NCBI RefSeq assembly: GCF_000143535.2
Contig: NC_037310.1
Coordinates: 3,596,001-3,660,000, forward strand
Length of the DNA: 64,000 nucleotides
Reading direction: 5' to 3'
From: Botrytis cinerea B05.10
Lineage: Eukaryota > Ascomycota > Leotiomycetes > Helotiales > Sclerotiniaceae
Shown: positions 10,826 through 22,366 of the stretch, piece by piece
How positions within the stretch are numbered: position 1 is the stretch's first letter
How the letters are laid out: each line of letters begins with the position of its first letter
Translations under genes and position numbers: made by a program
The notes under the pieces: generated by a model
Databases searched by the model: none
Told to the model about the DNA's origin: nothing
What the model saw: only the letters and a program-made list of their open reading frames with translations

Positions 10826-13376
10826 TTTCGTTATTTTGAAAGGATAAATGGATGGGCTCGTTTTCTGGTCTAATAGTTGTCTGATATAGAGCTTAGATGG
10901 TGTTGTATACTCTCTGTGTATTTTGGGAATACTGTTTGTGGAGTTTGGAAATGTCAAAACAAAATTCAAAATTCAAAGTTTATGATCAAAATTGAAAAGC
11001 AAAAGGGAGATTTGTAAATTCGTCAATTTGTCTCTTGTCTCTTGTCTCTTGTTTTCTCTTGTGTTTGTACATTTAGGGATTTGGACTTGAGATTTCTGTT
11101 GTGAAAGAATTCTCTGATTCCCTTATGGTAAGGTGGTTGGGTGGTTAGTTGGGTAGAAGGATTATGTATATAATTTGAATGCTCTAGTGAGTACTCTAAT
11201 TGATTTTCCACACGCGTGCGAAATCACGAACCCATAGACTAGAATGAAGTTGTGTAGGAATGACAACCAGGAATCAGACGAGAAGAGAGAGAAAAAAGTT
11301 ACTCTCAGATGAATCTCATCGATTTCCCTCCTTCTCTCCAGACTTTGCAATTCGTACTTTGATTGTTATGTCAGAGGATTTCGACTGAAGTGGCTGGTTG
11401 GTGTCTAGTGATTTGGCTTTTGTTGAGATGAAGAGAAGTTTGTTTTATGATGGTTTGAGAGCGGAAATCCTACGCTCGGTTTTATATTCAGCCTCTGCTG
11501 TATTTCCATAGAGTGTAAAATTAGAACGGCATAACTCTATGAAATTTCCTATTCAAGTGCACACTATTTCGCCCCCCCCCCCCCCCCCCTCAAAAAACAA
11601 AAATCATGGAGAAATAGGAATTCACCTCGCCTCGTCCCAATTTTCCTGCATACACAATATCCAGAATAGCTCGCGAATACCTCGACAGAGCACTCTTTGA
11701 AATCGTCCAAGATTCCAAGCTGACATTCGGGTCTTGCTCGGATATATCAAATTCTCAACCAGTGAAGGGGGTTTTTTAAAATATATATGTGATGGATGAA
11801 TGGGGCTGTGAATCGAATCCGAATCATGGAGAATTGTATTTTAAAAATTGTTTGATGAGGTTGGTTGATTGTGTATCTGTGGGCTTCGAGGGGGAGTGCG
11901 GTGGTTGAGGTTGGGGTGGGGTGGTTGGAGGGGGGTTTGGTGTTGGGGGTTTGGATGGTGTTTGGGAGGTGGGAGGAGGAGATGAGAAATTTGGGTGAGA
12001 ATGGTAGGTCCTTTTTCTGGTACTTGAAAATCTTGCTTTCCGGAGGCTGGGTTGTATATCTCTTTGACGATTTGAGACTTTAATTTTTGCTATAGTTTGG
12101 GAAAGCGCTCCTTTCCGTGGCAACTTTTTTTCAATATGGATGATCTACGATGGATGCTTGCAGTCATTGCTTTGTTTGGGTGCTGTGTTTCGAAACAAGC
12201 AATGGTATCTTACAATTGAAACTAAGGGTCTTTTTGTGGACTCCAATACATACACCTGTGCTCTCTTTCTTCAGACTTTGTGGGCACTGGTATTGTTGGC
12301 GTTTAGAAGTCTTAGAATATGCAATTACTGGGAGTCTTTTGGGGGCGACTAGAATCCGATTAAGAACTTATTTGAATAAGTTGTGCTCGTGGGGAGAAAT
12401 TGATTTGGTTGTAATGTGCTAGATTGTTTGGTAAATCTTGTTTTCTCAAACATGATTCTTTTCTACGAGACACGAGAAGTGTCATGATTTTTGGTTGGAT
12501 ACAAGTTCTATAATGCTAGAAGCATAGCGAGAGTCCGAGATGGTTCGTGTACGGAAATCAGTTTTCAACTACATTAGATCACTCTTTCAGATATGATTAC
12601 TTTGTTAATTTCACCATAACCGTCTTTTTCGTTCCTCGGTGACATCACTCTCGGGTATATATTACAATACTAGTCATTAATCTCCCCTTCCATTCTTCAC
12701 TAACCCCGATTGTATGAATTTGTCATATCCTCAAACCATCACCACATCGGATCTTAACCAAACATGAGAGGAATTTCAGCCACATAGTTCCGGTGACAAT
12801 CAACCAGCCTAAGCACAAGTGTACATGCACGAAACTGACCTTTTAACATCAACCTTCCAGAATATATATCGTTGCATTCCCAGTACTGTTTGTGTCTGTT
12901 GTTTTAGGCATAGCGTTGGTATTTACGTGGTTATCGACAGAAAACAAAATAGCTTGTATCGGATGGATGTGCAAACTATCGAGCAGATGAGATAGCATTA
13001 TGTAGACTTGGAATATAAATCTTCATGTTTCTGCAATCTTTCAAGTACATAATTTGATACTCCAGTCTGGCTGCGTTTTAATATCATGTGCTTTCTATGG
13101 AGTTACCGTTGGTGGCATGGAATCCCTACATAGACGTATTTCAAAACATATCATGCATTAAGCGTATGTGCTTTTCTAGATACTTCTCCTCTCAATAAGA
13201 ACTTTGACGGTCCTTTGAGATTACTTCTCGTGTTTCATCTCACACACCGCACACCACACATTTATACAAATAGTTTGAATTTCCATATCACACAGCCATC
13301 TACATTAGCTTCCTCCTCACAGAAACCAGATCAAGACACCAAACTGACACGCAACTGTACAACTCAACCCGCCCGT
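10826..13376. other. 2.5-kb gap with exon-like minus-strand fragments and a C18 tract
   Basis: No confident gene. On minus, a frame from ATG 12167 to TAA 11841 is open except for one TAG at 12092-12090; a second segment, 11754-11626, has coding-like composition and ends at a possible GTGAAT donor. They could be exons of an unrecognised or decayed gene. A homopolymer of 18 C lies at 11572-11589. TGTCTCT repeats sit at about 11030-11055. The remainder, 12400-13376, shows nothing. Confidence 0.4.
11572..11589. repeat. C18 homopolymer
   Basis: Eighteen consecutive C residues, directly after TTTCG and before TCAAAAAAC. Its length is prone to sequencing and polymerase slippage error. Confidence 0.9.
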
Positions 13377-14054
13377 ATGCAGCCTCGTGTTGTAGTACCT
13401 GGAATCATGGTTTCTGGTCCTGAAACCAAACCTGCAAAGATGCAATCTTCTCTTGGGAATGAAGTTCGGCCACACAGCCGAAATTCCGCTTCCAATGCTA
13501 TATTTTTTACAACACCACGGCGTGGTGTTCTTTCTCCCCGCCGAAGTTATTGCCTACCTCCATCATACATTCCACAACCAGACCCCACAAGTGCAAAATT
13601 CTCGTTTGAAGCTTTGGAAATCAAAAAATCTTCACCCACCGATAAACATGCATCCACAAAGACTACATCTCCTCATCTTTTCCCTCCAACTCCGCCGCGT
13701 CCCCAAGATAACAAACTTCCATCCCTCATCCGCCGCATCTTCGAAGTAAACAACCGCGATACCAAGTTCTTGGCTCTCTGGACACCGCATCTCACAGATC
13801 TGACTTCGACTACCTGTGTGAGAAACAAGGTTGCGTTGGAAATGGTCGCAGGGTTGCAAAATTTGCGGAACCGAGAGATCAAGTTGGGTGATTATAGATT
13901 TCTCTTGGGCATGTTCTGGGGGTACCTTTCCTCTTATGTGTTAAGAGTCGACTCTGTGATAGGCTTGGCGGTCCTTCTAGTGTATGCATTGGTTTCTTGG
14001 AAAGCTTGGAAAGAGATTTGGGACGAGGAAAGTGATTTCAATACGTGGGTCTAG
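13377..14054 (+). CDS. Hypothetical protein with one C-terminal membrane helix
   Basis: The frame is open from 13215 but the first ATG is at 13377, giving 225 aa. Residues 1-115 are low-complexity and rich in Pro, Ser, Thr and Lys (PPTPPRPQDNK). A more ordered part follows, starting KLPSLIRRIFEVNNRDTKF, and a single hydrophobic segment, VIGLAVLLVYALVSW, lies about 20 residues from the C-terminus, before an acidic tail. There is no signal peptide, so it could be a tail-anchored or single-pass protein. I recognise no family. Coding status is supported by length, one ATG and the ordered C-terminal half, but an unseen upstream exon is possible. A perfect 8-bp inverted repeat lies inside at 13511-13529. 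Confidence 0.5.
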   Translation: MQPRVVVPGIMVSGPETKPAKMQSSLGNEVRPHSRNSASNAIFFTTPRRGVLSPRRSYCLPPSYIPQPDPTSAKFSFEALEIKKSSPTDKHASTKTTSPHLFPPTPPRPQDNKLPSLIRRIFEVNNRDTKFLALWTPHLTDLTSTTCVRNKVALEMVAGLQNLRNREIKLGDYRFLLGMFWGYLSSYVLRVDSVIGLAVLLVYALVSWKAWKEIWDEESDFNTWV

Positions 14055-16418
14055 TAATGTGGTTGAGTATGGGTAATCAAATAGCATTTTTGTCTGGCGG
14101 TTTGGGTTGGGTCTTGCAAAAATACGTACGAAAGTCAAGCGTTGTTATTTTTGGATGAGGATCAATATGAGCCTTGATATGAATTTGAATGGAAGGGTTA
14201 TTTCTGGGTCAGTTTAGCATGATGAACTTACGGTTATGGCGATTATTGGGAGATAAGTTATGATTAGTTACAAAATTCAACGAAAATTGTTTGATATGGT
14301 TCACGAATATTTTGATGTCTTTCATTGCTTTCTTGAGATCCTAGAGTGTAAATGATAGGTCATACTAGCCAATTCTATGAGCAACGAATTTTTCAGTATG
14401 GAAAACGCAATAGCCTAGAATTCATGGGAGCCTTTAGAATTTCCAGAATCGGTGGATGATATACATATATATACGTGGCATAGAGTTCTTCATGTGAAAA
14501 AGACTCTCAGTCATACTCAGGCCTAGGACTTCGATCCTGTAATAACAGCGTAAAGTTCATCTTCAACTGAATAGTCTACATCTCAGTCATACCACCTTTA
14601 CTTAGCCATCTAAATCATGGATTCCATCTTTTCATTCATAGTCAAATCGGGCTATTCTCAGTCTGAGAGCATTCATACGACGAGTGGAAACTCTCAATCC
14701 AGTTCTTCCGGCAACTCAAATTCATCCAGATCCTTGGTTTCTTCGGCATGGTCCTCAGAATCCCAATTCGATAGAGCGGAAGCTGATAACTTCTCCCTGG
14801 GTTGGTATGACGAGAAAAAGTAGATGTTTAACCCATGAGAAAACATCATATCCCTATTGAGGCATTGCGAATCAATTGGAAGCAGAGAAGAAAGAAAACG
14901 AAGATAAGGAAGAATACTTAGCTTGGTTTGTGGGGAGTGAGTAGTTGAGAATCAACCTTGGAATAGGTGCTTGTCGGATGTATTTGATGGAAACAGGATG
15001 GATTATGGGATATTGCTTTGCGAGCTATTATGAAAAATAGACTTGTAATACATCTTGTGGTATTGAAATTCAACTTGCACTTTGTTTATGTATGCTCTTA
15101 TCAACGGATATCTACTGTGAATATTAAACAACTACTATGACCTCTATGAAATAACCTTCGATTGATAAGTTTGTCAGAGAAAATAGCGAGACATAATCTC
15201 AGGACAGACTGTGGGAGCGCGATTTCCCGTAGACCATTCCGGCAATCAAACTTCTGGAATCATTCAGATCAGATCAAGTATTCCACTAGAATTTTCTCGT
15301 CCTTCTAATCTACGAATCTGAGAAACATAAAAAGGCAATATCCCGTGCTGTCATCTTTCCTCTGAAAAGGCTCAGCAATTCCACATCGCAACATTACATT
15401 TCCTCGAATTTTTCACCCAAAAATACCAATCAGCAACCAAAAAAGGAATCTTACTTCTCGAATATCCGTACCCAAGATGGTGATGTCATTACATCTCAAA
15501 CCGCCAACTATTCTAGCTATCGTTCATCGTGGTTCGCCCACCCATCCACAGGTGGCTCTTGATCCGCAGGATTCATAAGTCTGAATAATGACACCGGTCA
15601 TCCTCGAAGCAATCCTTATTCTAGTAACTATCTGAACCCAGGCCGGGTTACTCCGAGCGTCAGTGGGAGTAAACCTCGCCGATTGTCATAGACTTTTGAT
15701 GGAGATCAGATATTTTGACTCAAGACTTGTTGAATTCAATTCTACATGGAGACTTGTACACACTTATATCAGGTTTCGCATCAAGAATCTTCGAGCATAA
15801 CTCCACTGTATATCCATTGGATGGGAATCTTTCAAACTGGGGAAAATATATCGGATGATAAAAACTATAGCGAGGAAGGAGAGATGATAGTGGCTATGAT
15901 AGTAACGCTACCAGAACGTCAGATTGAATTTATAGATACTATCACTAATCCGATCAAAACCTTTACTAACTACACAGAATAAAAATAATATCAAACATGT
16001 AGTACAGTTCCAGAGGCCGAATAGTGAGCGTAGAAGTAAGCTATCTACCTAGTAAAATGACCCATCACCACCACATATTTTCCAAAATCAATTTTATCAC
16101 AAGTTACCGAATTTTAATCAATGATTAAAGAATCCCCCGAACAAAAATATAACTACCTCTAAACATAATCCCCGCCATATTTCAAGAATTTGCAACAACT
16201 CTTATTATTACCCAGATCAATCAATATTCGTAGCAAAGGTATGTTATCTCCTTCACAGCTGAGATACAGAGCAAATCTCCGAGAAGTGGATAAATAACCC
16301 GCCCCGCCCCTTCTCGCTTAAAATTCTTCCAGCAAACTTTTCTCGCTAAACAGTCTAGCTTTATATTTGTATTCTGCGAGCACTCCTCCATCAAATACGA
16401 TCAAATCTGATGAATAAA
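14055..16418. other. Gap upstream of tRNA-Glu with two weak reading frames
   Basis: Apart from the 68-codon frame at 14617-14823, it holds a 128-codon stretch (15308-15691, plus) with a single internal TGA at 15560-15562 and no ATG, and a 78-codon ATG frame (15746-15982) of no recognised family. Nothing else stands out; 16080-16220 is strongly A/T-rich. Confidence 0.4.
14617..14823 (+). CDS. Possible small Ser-rich protein, 68 aa
   Basis: ATG at 14617 in a reasonable context (AAATCATGG) opens a 68-codon frame. The product begins MDSIFSFIVKSGYSQSES, then has a Ser/Asn/Gly-rich middle (SGNSQSSSSGNSNSS) and an acidic, aromatic tail ending WYDEKK. There is no signal peptide or membrane helix. 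Small Ser-rich proteins of this kind are often stress- or conidiation-linked in fungi, but I have no family match and chance origin is possible. Confidence 0.3.
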   Translation: MDSIFSFIVKSGYSQSESIHTTSGNSQSSSSGNSNSSRSLVSSAWSSESQFDRAEADNFSLGWYDEKK

Positions 16419-16517
16419 TCCGGCATGGTGTAGTGGCTAGCATTTCCGCCTCTCATTCGAAGCTTTACAGCTTCAATCAGGTCGCGGGAGACCGGGGTTC
16501 AATTCCCCGTACCGGAA
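16419..16517 (+). tRNA. tRNA-Glu (anticodon CTC) with a 27-nt intron
   Basis: The 5' acceptor strand TCCGGCA (16419-16425) pairs with TACCGGA (16510-16516), with one C:A mismatch at the sixth pair; the discriminator is A16517. The anticodon stem TCCGC (16445-16449) pairs with GCGGG (16484-16488). The loop is C-T-CTC-A, with anticodon CTC at 16452-16454. An intron at about 16456-16482 interrupts the gene between positions 37 and 38, where tRNA introns lie. The T arm is CGGGG-TTCAATT-CCCCG (16493-16509). A TTTT at 16523-16526 can terminate Pol III. The body matches fungal tRNA-Glu as I know it. Confidence 0.9.
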
Positions 16518-17077
16518 CTCACTTTTGCTGGTTTGGATGTGGTGCAAGGGCGTGCGGTTCATGTCTTTCCTGGATTTTTTTTTGGGTTAGGGTGGAAAAT
16601 GGGTTTGATTGGGGGATGGAAGATCAGTAGGTAGGTTTTCAAGTAAGGAGGATATTTTTACTAGCCTAGGTGGGAGAATAGACGTCCATGTATTCACATT
16701 CCTATCATCGTCGAAAATTTTCCACGATACAATACACCATAGATGCACTCATGCAAGACTCTTCAATTTATAAACCAAAAATCCACATTCTTTTGCATAA
16801 AATTAAATCCTTCCAAACACCACATCCTCAACTCTTCTCCCTGAATAAAACTCAGTATATCGAACCCTATTCTTCCTCACACATTTTCGGTATATATCCT
16901 AACTATGTCTTTATTTATACCTACCTAGGTACTCATAAATAAATAGATTTCTCGCACGCTATCCTCGAATTGTCTCAGGATGAAATATATCTCCCCCCTT
17001 TGTCCCTTCAATAAATAAATAAGTAACAAACACATCAAACACCCCAGAGCACCACGCTAATCTACAACCAACCCCCC
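16518..17077. other. Intergenic between tRNA-Glu and the CYP505 3' end
   Basis: No gene seen. A/T-rich, with the tRNA terminator at its left end and presumably the CYP505 3' UTR at its right. Confidence 0.5.
16523..16526 (+). terminator. Pol III terminator of tRNA-Glu
   Basis: A run of four T begins 6 nt after the mature tRNA end, as expected for RNA polymerase III termination. A longer T-run follows at about 16567-16574 and could act as backup. Confidence 0.55.
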
Positions 17078-20000
17078 CTAACCAAAAATATCAGTCGCAC
17101 ATCTATCCACCAACCCAGTTTTAAATCTTTCCTCCAACTCCTCTTCTCTCCCTTCAATCTTCTCTCCCTTCTCCCTTAACCTCTCCTTCACAATTTCCCT
17201 CGCTGCTCTCCCTACCTCCTTAACAAATGCTCCTCCACCACAAACATATACTCTCGCCCCCTCATCCCACAACCTCAAAATATCTTTCTTATCTATATCC
17301 GCCAACATCCTCTCTTGCACATATTTATACCCCTGTCCGATCCTCACCGTCTCCCTTTCACTCCGAGAAGAATCCGAATCGCGTGAAAAGGAATACCGGA
17401 TATCGACTACACCGAGGTCTTCCCATTTGTCGAATTCCTGAGCATATAGACGATCGGAAGTCGAAGATCTACACCCGACAAATAGAATCGCAGGAGCAAG
17501 TTTGCGGTCCGGTGATGCGGCAGCTTGCATGGCGCGCTGTTGGATAAAGCCTCTGAAAGGGGCAATTCCGGTGCCGGCACAAAACATAAGGAGAGGGGTT
17601 CGTTTGATGTCTAAGGGGAGATGAAAGAGTTTTTTGCTGCTGGGTCGGACGGAGACTTTGATCGGATCTCCGGGGAGGAGAGAGGAGAGATAGGTTCCGC
17701 AAATGCCGGCGTAGTGGCCGGGGCCGGAGAAAGATGGGATGGAGAGAACTTTGTAGGTTATTGTGCATGTATTTGGAGAATGAAGAGGAGATGAGGAGAT
17801 TGAGTAGTAGCGGACTCGCAAGGGAGAAAGAGAAGACAAGAAATCGCGGAAAGTGAGTTTGACTGATGAGTGTGCTTCTAACAAGCCAATAATACTTAGT
17901 CGTTTAGTCAGAACTTGCTTTTCGTAGGTTTCTGAATCTCTAGACATTGCTGCGAGTTGTTGTTTCGAGTCTTGGTCAGTTGCAGAATTGGCCATTGTTT
18001 GCAGTATCTATTTTTAGTTTGGTCAGTGTATAGAAAGGCCAACGCGATTGCATGGAGTGCATACCTTTCTACTAACGGGTTCAAATAGCTCTACATACCC
18101 CGCCAATATATCTCTAATCGATAGCGGAGTATCAAGTGGTAAAGTGCCCAAACTCTGACCTTTGATAACAATGGTCGAATCCCAAGCTAGCCCAAACACT
18201 TTCATAACTCTTCTAACATTCTGATTCGAATTTACCGGAAGGACAGCAAGATAATCACCACTTTCATATGACGCATCGGGAGGAAGTTCAATTTCCAGAT
18301 GACGTTTCTCAGGCGTTCCTGGTGCTGTCAATACTTTAGCTTCAACTACAACACCATCTTGGACATCTTGTCGGAGACTCGTAACGCCTGGTTGAGTGGA
18401 AATCTCAAGATGCATTCCTGTCTCTAGAGCTGCCCCTTGAGATTTCGAACCCCGGCTGATTTTTGGCCAAAAAGTTTTATTCAGCCAGTCATCGAAATCG
18501 CCAGATAGATCTCCATTGGCTGCATCAGAAAGACCTCTGTGTACAAGTCTTAAACTTCCGAACTCCGCCATACGATTATCTACTACCGTTGGTATTTTTT
18601 GAAATGTCGCTCTCCAATCACCTGATACTTGTTAGATTCAACAATGCAGCAATGAGATAATTCAACATACTATGACCGCAGCCAAAAACAGCAAATTGTG
18701 TTCCTGAAAGTGAAGTTGGTTCGAGTTTCCCTAACCAACTGACAAATCTGGCTGCATTTTCTGGTGGATTACCCTCATACGAAGCTGTAATAATAACGAT
18801 AGGTTGAGATTTAGGTAATTTTCCAACTACACTATCCATTTCCGAAACTTTGGCTTCAAAACCATGTCCAGCAGCGGTAGAAGCCATTCTTTGTGCGAAA
18901 GCAAGACAAGTTCCTGTATTTGATCCATAAAGTATTGTCATGGGCTTGGAATCCAACTTTAGGCTTGAGACATCGGGCAGTTTTGAAGGTGCCGTGGAAA
19001 TTTCGGGTGACTTAATACTTGACGATGGTGATCCTCTCAATAAATGTTCAAGATCCATAGCTGTCATACCATGACGTAGTGTAGCTTGCATTATAAGATC
19101 TTTTGGTTTGATAGTGAGTGTTTGCTTGATACGTAATTTATATCCCGGATCATGGAGATGAAAATCAAAGTTCTGTATAAGCATAGCTGTAACCATCAAT
19201 GCTTCTTGCCATGCAAATGCACGTCCAATACATGCTCTAACTCCACTTCCAAATGGCTATTGAAAGTGTTAGCTTGGTCACATGAGGTTAATCTAGACAC
19301 TTACTTTCCAAGCCGCACTTGGGAGGTTCTTGAAATCATCTCCCATCATACGCTCTGGTTTGAATTCATTTGCATCAGATCCATAAACGTTAGGATCCTG
19401 CTGTATAGCCCCAAGTAGCGCAATGATTTTGTCAGTTTGTTCAATCTTATATTTCCCACGGGAGAGAGTCGCGTTTTCTCCACTAACACCCTTGACCAGC
19501 TGTTTTGACACAATTGGAGCAGTTGGCGTGAGTCGTAGCGATTCTCTGAGTACACCATTTAAATATTCGAACTTGTTGAGATGCTCCACACGTATAGGTC
19601 CTCTACCGACCACTTGATCTACTTCGCGCTGAGCTGCATTGTATGCATCTGGATTTTTCATTAAATTAAGGAAAGCAAATGAGAGCAACCCGGATGTAGT
19701 TTCGTGACCTTAATGATAATGTTAGCCACGAGCAATAAGTGTTTTCAATTTATAGCATACCAGCAATCAAAAATGTAATCATGTTAGCTATGATTAAATC
19801 ATCCCTCATTTCATCTTTATTCTTGGGGTCTTTTCCACTAAGCATCGCATTCAGAAGATCCTTTTTTTCTGTAGGGTTTTGTTTTCGATGTTGTACTAAG
19901 CCTTGAGAAACCTCAAACATATAATCTAGATCTCTTTGGAATTTGGCGTTCTTCTTTCTCATCAAACTGGTAACGATTGCTGGTCGCCTAATTCTATCTC

Positions 20001-20607
20001 CAGATTCGGATAGAAATCCCACCATTGCATCAACAAATGGATGCATCTTATCTGTGTAGAAAGAATTAAATCTGAAATCCATTGCACAAAGCGCAATCGT
20101 ATCTAAAGTTAGTCTAGTAAAATCATCCGTCACCGTTATAGGCTCTGAAGGACCTAATCTAGCCCATTTCAAGAGTAATTGATTTCCGATATCTTGCATT
20201 TCTTTTTTACGTCAGTATATATGTACCTTTAGATAATGGAATCTTGAAAACTTACGATCGTACATCTGCTCAATAGCTAATGGTCCAAAAGCGGGTACGA
20301 GAATTCTATGTGCTTGACCCCAATCCGGATCATCATTCGTTGCTGTAAACATACCAGACGGTCGATCATCTTTTTTTGAAAGTGCCATTGGTGGTGCCTT
20401 TTCGAATCGACTCTCATCGCAAAGTTCTTCCATCATCTCCACAGAACTAACGACGATTATTCTAGTGCCCCCTCTGGTCAATTTGTATATAGGACCATAT
20501 TCGACGGCCAAATGTTCGAGTGCTCTAAGTGGAGCTTCTTCATCTTTAAGATCCAACAAATTTCCCACAAGGGGTTTGGCTTTTGGCCCAGGAATTGCTG
20601 TTGTCAT
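17078..20607 (-). CDS. CYP505-family self-sufficient cytochrome P450 (P450-reductase fusion)
   Basis: A P450foxy/BM3-like enzyme in which a P450 is fused to its own FMN/FAD reductase; the family typically hydroxylates fatty acids near the omega end. Six exons (minus): 20607-20256, 20201-19761, 19708-19305, 19256-18671, 18621-18065, 18007-17078; 1089 aa, the family's usual size. The I-helix AGHETTS is rebuilt across intron 2 (~264-270), followed by LRESLRL (ExxR). The heme loop PFGSGVRACIG is rebuilt at residues 400-410 with Cys408. ILYGSNTGTCLAF is the FMN-binding loop and FGCGHSDW is rebuilt across intron 4. RVRYYSISSSP is the FAD site, and CAGTGIAPFRGF and YVCGGG belong to the NADPH domain. 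No membrane anchor is present, so it should be soluble. No biosynthetic cluster surrounds it. Confidence 0.93.
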
Positions 20608-21822
20608 CTTGCACTGTTGATAAGAAACGATTGTACAAAAATGATTGCTTGAAAGTCAACACCTACCGTTTCTTGGGATCCATACTTATATAGTTTTATA
20701 CCAAAGAACAATCAGCATTCTTCAACTGCAAGTAGGCCCACTAGGCATTCTGCTCGCAATTGTTTCCAAAACGGCGAATTATTGAAGTCTTACTAAATCA
20801 CCACAAACAACTGTTCGCGGACAGGTCGTCGCAATGAATGTATCGACGTGGAGATTACCTCTTTGGGCATCCAGTGCGAGTGGCATAATTCTCTGGAATA
20901 TTTGAACAGTGATTGGCCTTTTGTGATTTCGAATTGTGGGTGTGGCTGAGCTCATGGACTCGATGTGCATTCTTCGCAATGTAACTCCGCGACACATCAT
21001 TGCCGGTAGGTATCAAGGCATGGTTGAATTGATATCCTATCCTGAAGTTGAAGAGTTGGTTTGAAGCAAGAAGAAAAGCACATTGGAGTTGACTTGTTTA
21101 AGGAAGCATATGCTGATGCGTTATGTGAGGGGTTATTGGTTACGCAGCATGCCCTTTGAGAATCATGGCAATGAACATTTGATATCAGAAACCCGAATTC
21201 TGAACCAGCCACAAAAGTGTATCTGAAAATGACATGATGTGTCAACGACATGATCACCCAAAGGAGATATATCGGCGGATCTGACGTTGGTGTTGGGACT
21301 CTAGATGAAGGCAGACAACTGCATTCAGCCACATACCAGCTGCATGTTTGGAAGCTACCCTGGTGCTCATCCTTGTACTGAGCCAAGGTTAACACTCGAA
21401 CGTCTGAGTTGCCAAAATTGGAATAGCATCAAGTAGGGCATGAACCTATCAGAGTAGATTGGAGAAGTTTCTAAATATATAGATATACACTTTCTTAGAA
21501 CAGACAATGAGAAGTGGGGAGGTGAAGAGTGTGCTATCACGTGCTTTGTATTTTGCATTGGTCTTGCTCGCACCGAGTACGATGCGCCAATACGAAACGA
21601 AACGATGAATAATAAAAGTCCGAAGAAAAACGTCACTTGCAAGGCTGAGCTTGGTGTTTCCGCAGTGCCGACATATCTTGGCGGGAAATTGATTAACAAC
21701 GAAAAAGAATCCAAAGATTTCACTCTTCTGAAGAACATATATACATATAAAGCAATGTAAAAATCATTCTTCCATGGTCTATCAAAAGACCTTCAAATCA
21801 ATATCATAATTCACCAGTCAAG
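20608..21822. other. Intergenic, upstream of CYP505
   Basis: 1.2 kb between the divergent CYP505 and the small membrane protein gene. Minus-strand frames of 73-132 codons lie end to end here (20779-21738) but show no family resemblance and contain no convincing domain, so I do not call them. Confidence 0.45.
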
Positions 21823-22366
21823 ATGTCATCTCCAGCACGTCAATCTCCTTCACCAATTCACCACTCTCCAATACTTCCTGAAGCTCCAAAGGAAAGCGCA
21901 GTAGTGAGGGTAAGCTATGCTCATCAGATCCCAATATTTGCCATTTAGATTCTAACCAAAAGAATAGCTGATAATCGCCCCCATTACCTTTATTTCCTTC
22001 CTCATATCTCTCTTGATTATCGATAGTCGTAATAGTTATCTTCGCGTTCACCAACACTCGGAACCCCGCACATACCCCAATACTTTCATCGGGCGCATTC
22101 AAGAATTTCTTCACAGATTGATCTACAAACCACAGCCATATGCATATATCAAATCACCATCTCGAGGACAAAATGCGGAAGGGATCAAGAGGAAGGGAGA
22201 GGAGCCATGGCATTGGAATACCAAACAGAAGAAAATGATGAAGATGGAGGTTTCGGATGCTTTCAAGTTTAGACAATGGGTATTGGTTGGAATGGCTGTT
22301 GTCGCGACGGGGTTTGGGTTGCTGGTTTTATATCTTGGGAATTGGATGTGGCAGATTTGGTATTGA
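21823..22366 (+). CDS. Small two-helix membrane protein, function unknown
   Basis: Two exons, 21823-21909 and 21968-22366, separated by a 58-nt intron (GTAAGC...AATAG); 161 aa. The first exon encodes a Pro/Ser-rich cytosolic-type N-terminus (MSSPARQSPSPIHHSP). The splice leads straight into a hydrophobic helix beginning LIIAPITFISFLISLLII, then a basic loop (KSPSRGQNAEGIKRKGEE), the motif WHWNTKQKKMMKMEV, and a second helix, WVLVGMAVVATGFGLLVLYL, near the C-terminus. The frame through the intron and the two clean helices make this a convincing gene. I recall similar unnamed proteins in other ascomycetes but cannot assign a role; the N-terminal helix could also act as a signal anchor. Confidence 0.7.

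Noticed and set aside
10280..10969. 229-codon minus frame
   Set aside because: Antisense of the glycosylase C-terminus; composition mirrors that coding strand.
11824..12123. 99-codon Pro-rich minus frame
   Set aside because: Begins with TTG, overlaps a competing frame and consists mainly of a Pro/Thr-rich run from a G/T-rich plus strand.
20779..21738. Chain of three minus frames upstream of CYP505
   Set aside because: No conserved motif, different phases, and positioned in a promoter; treated as chance.
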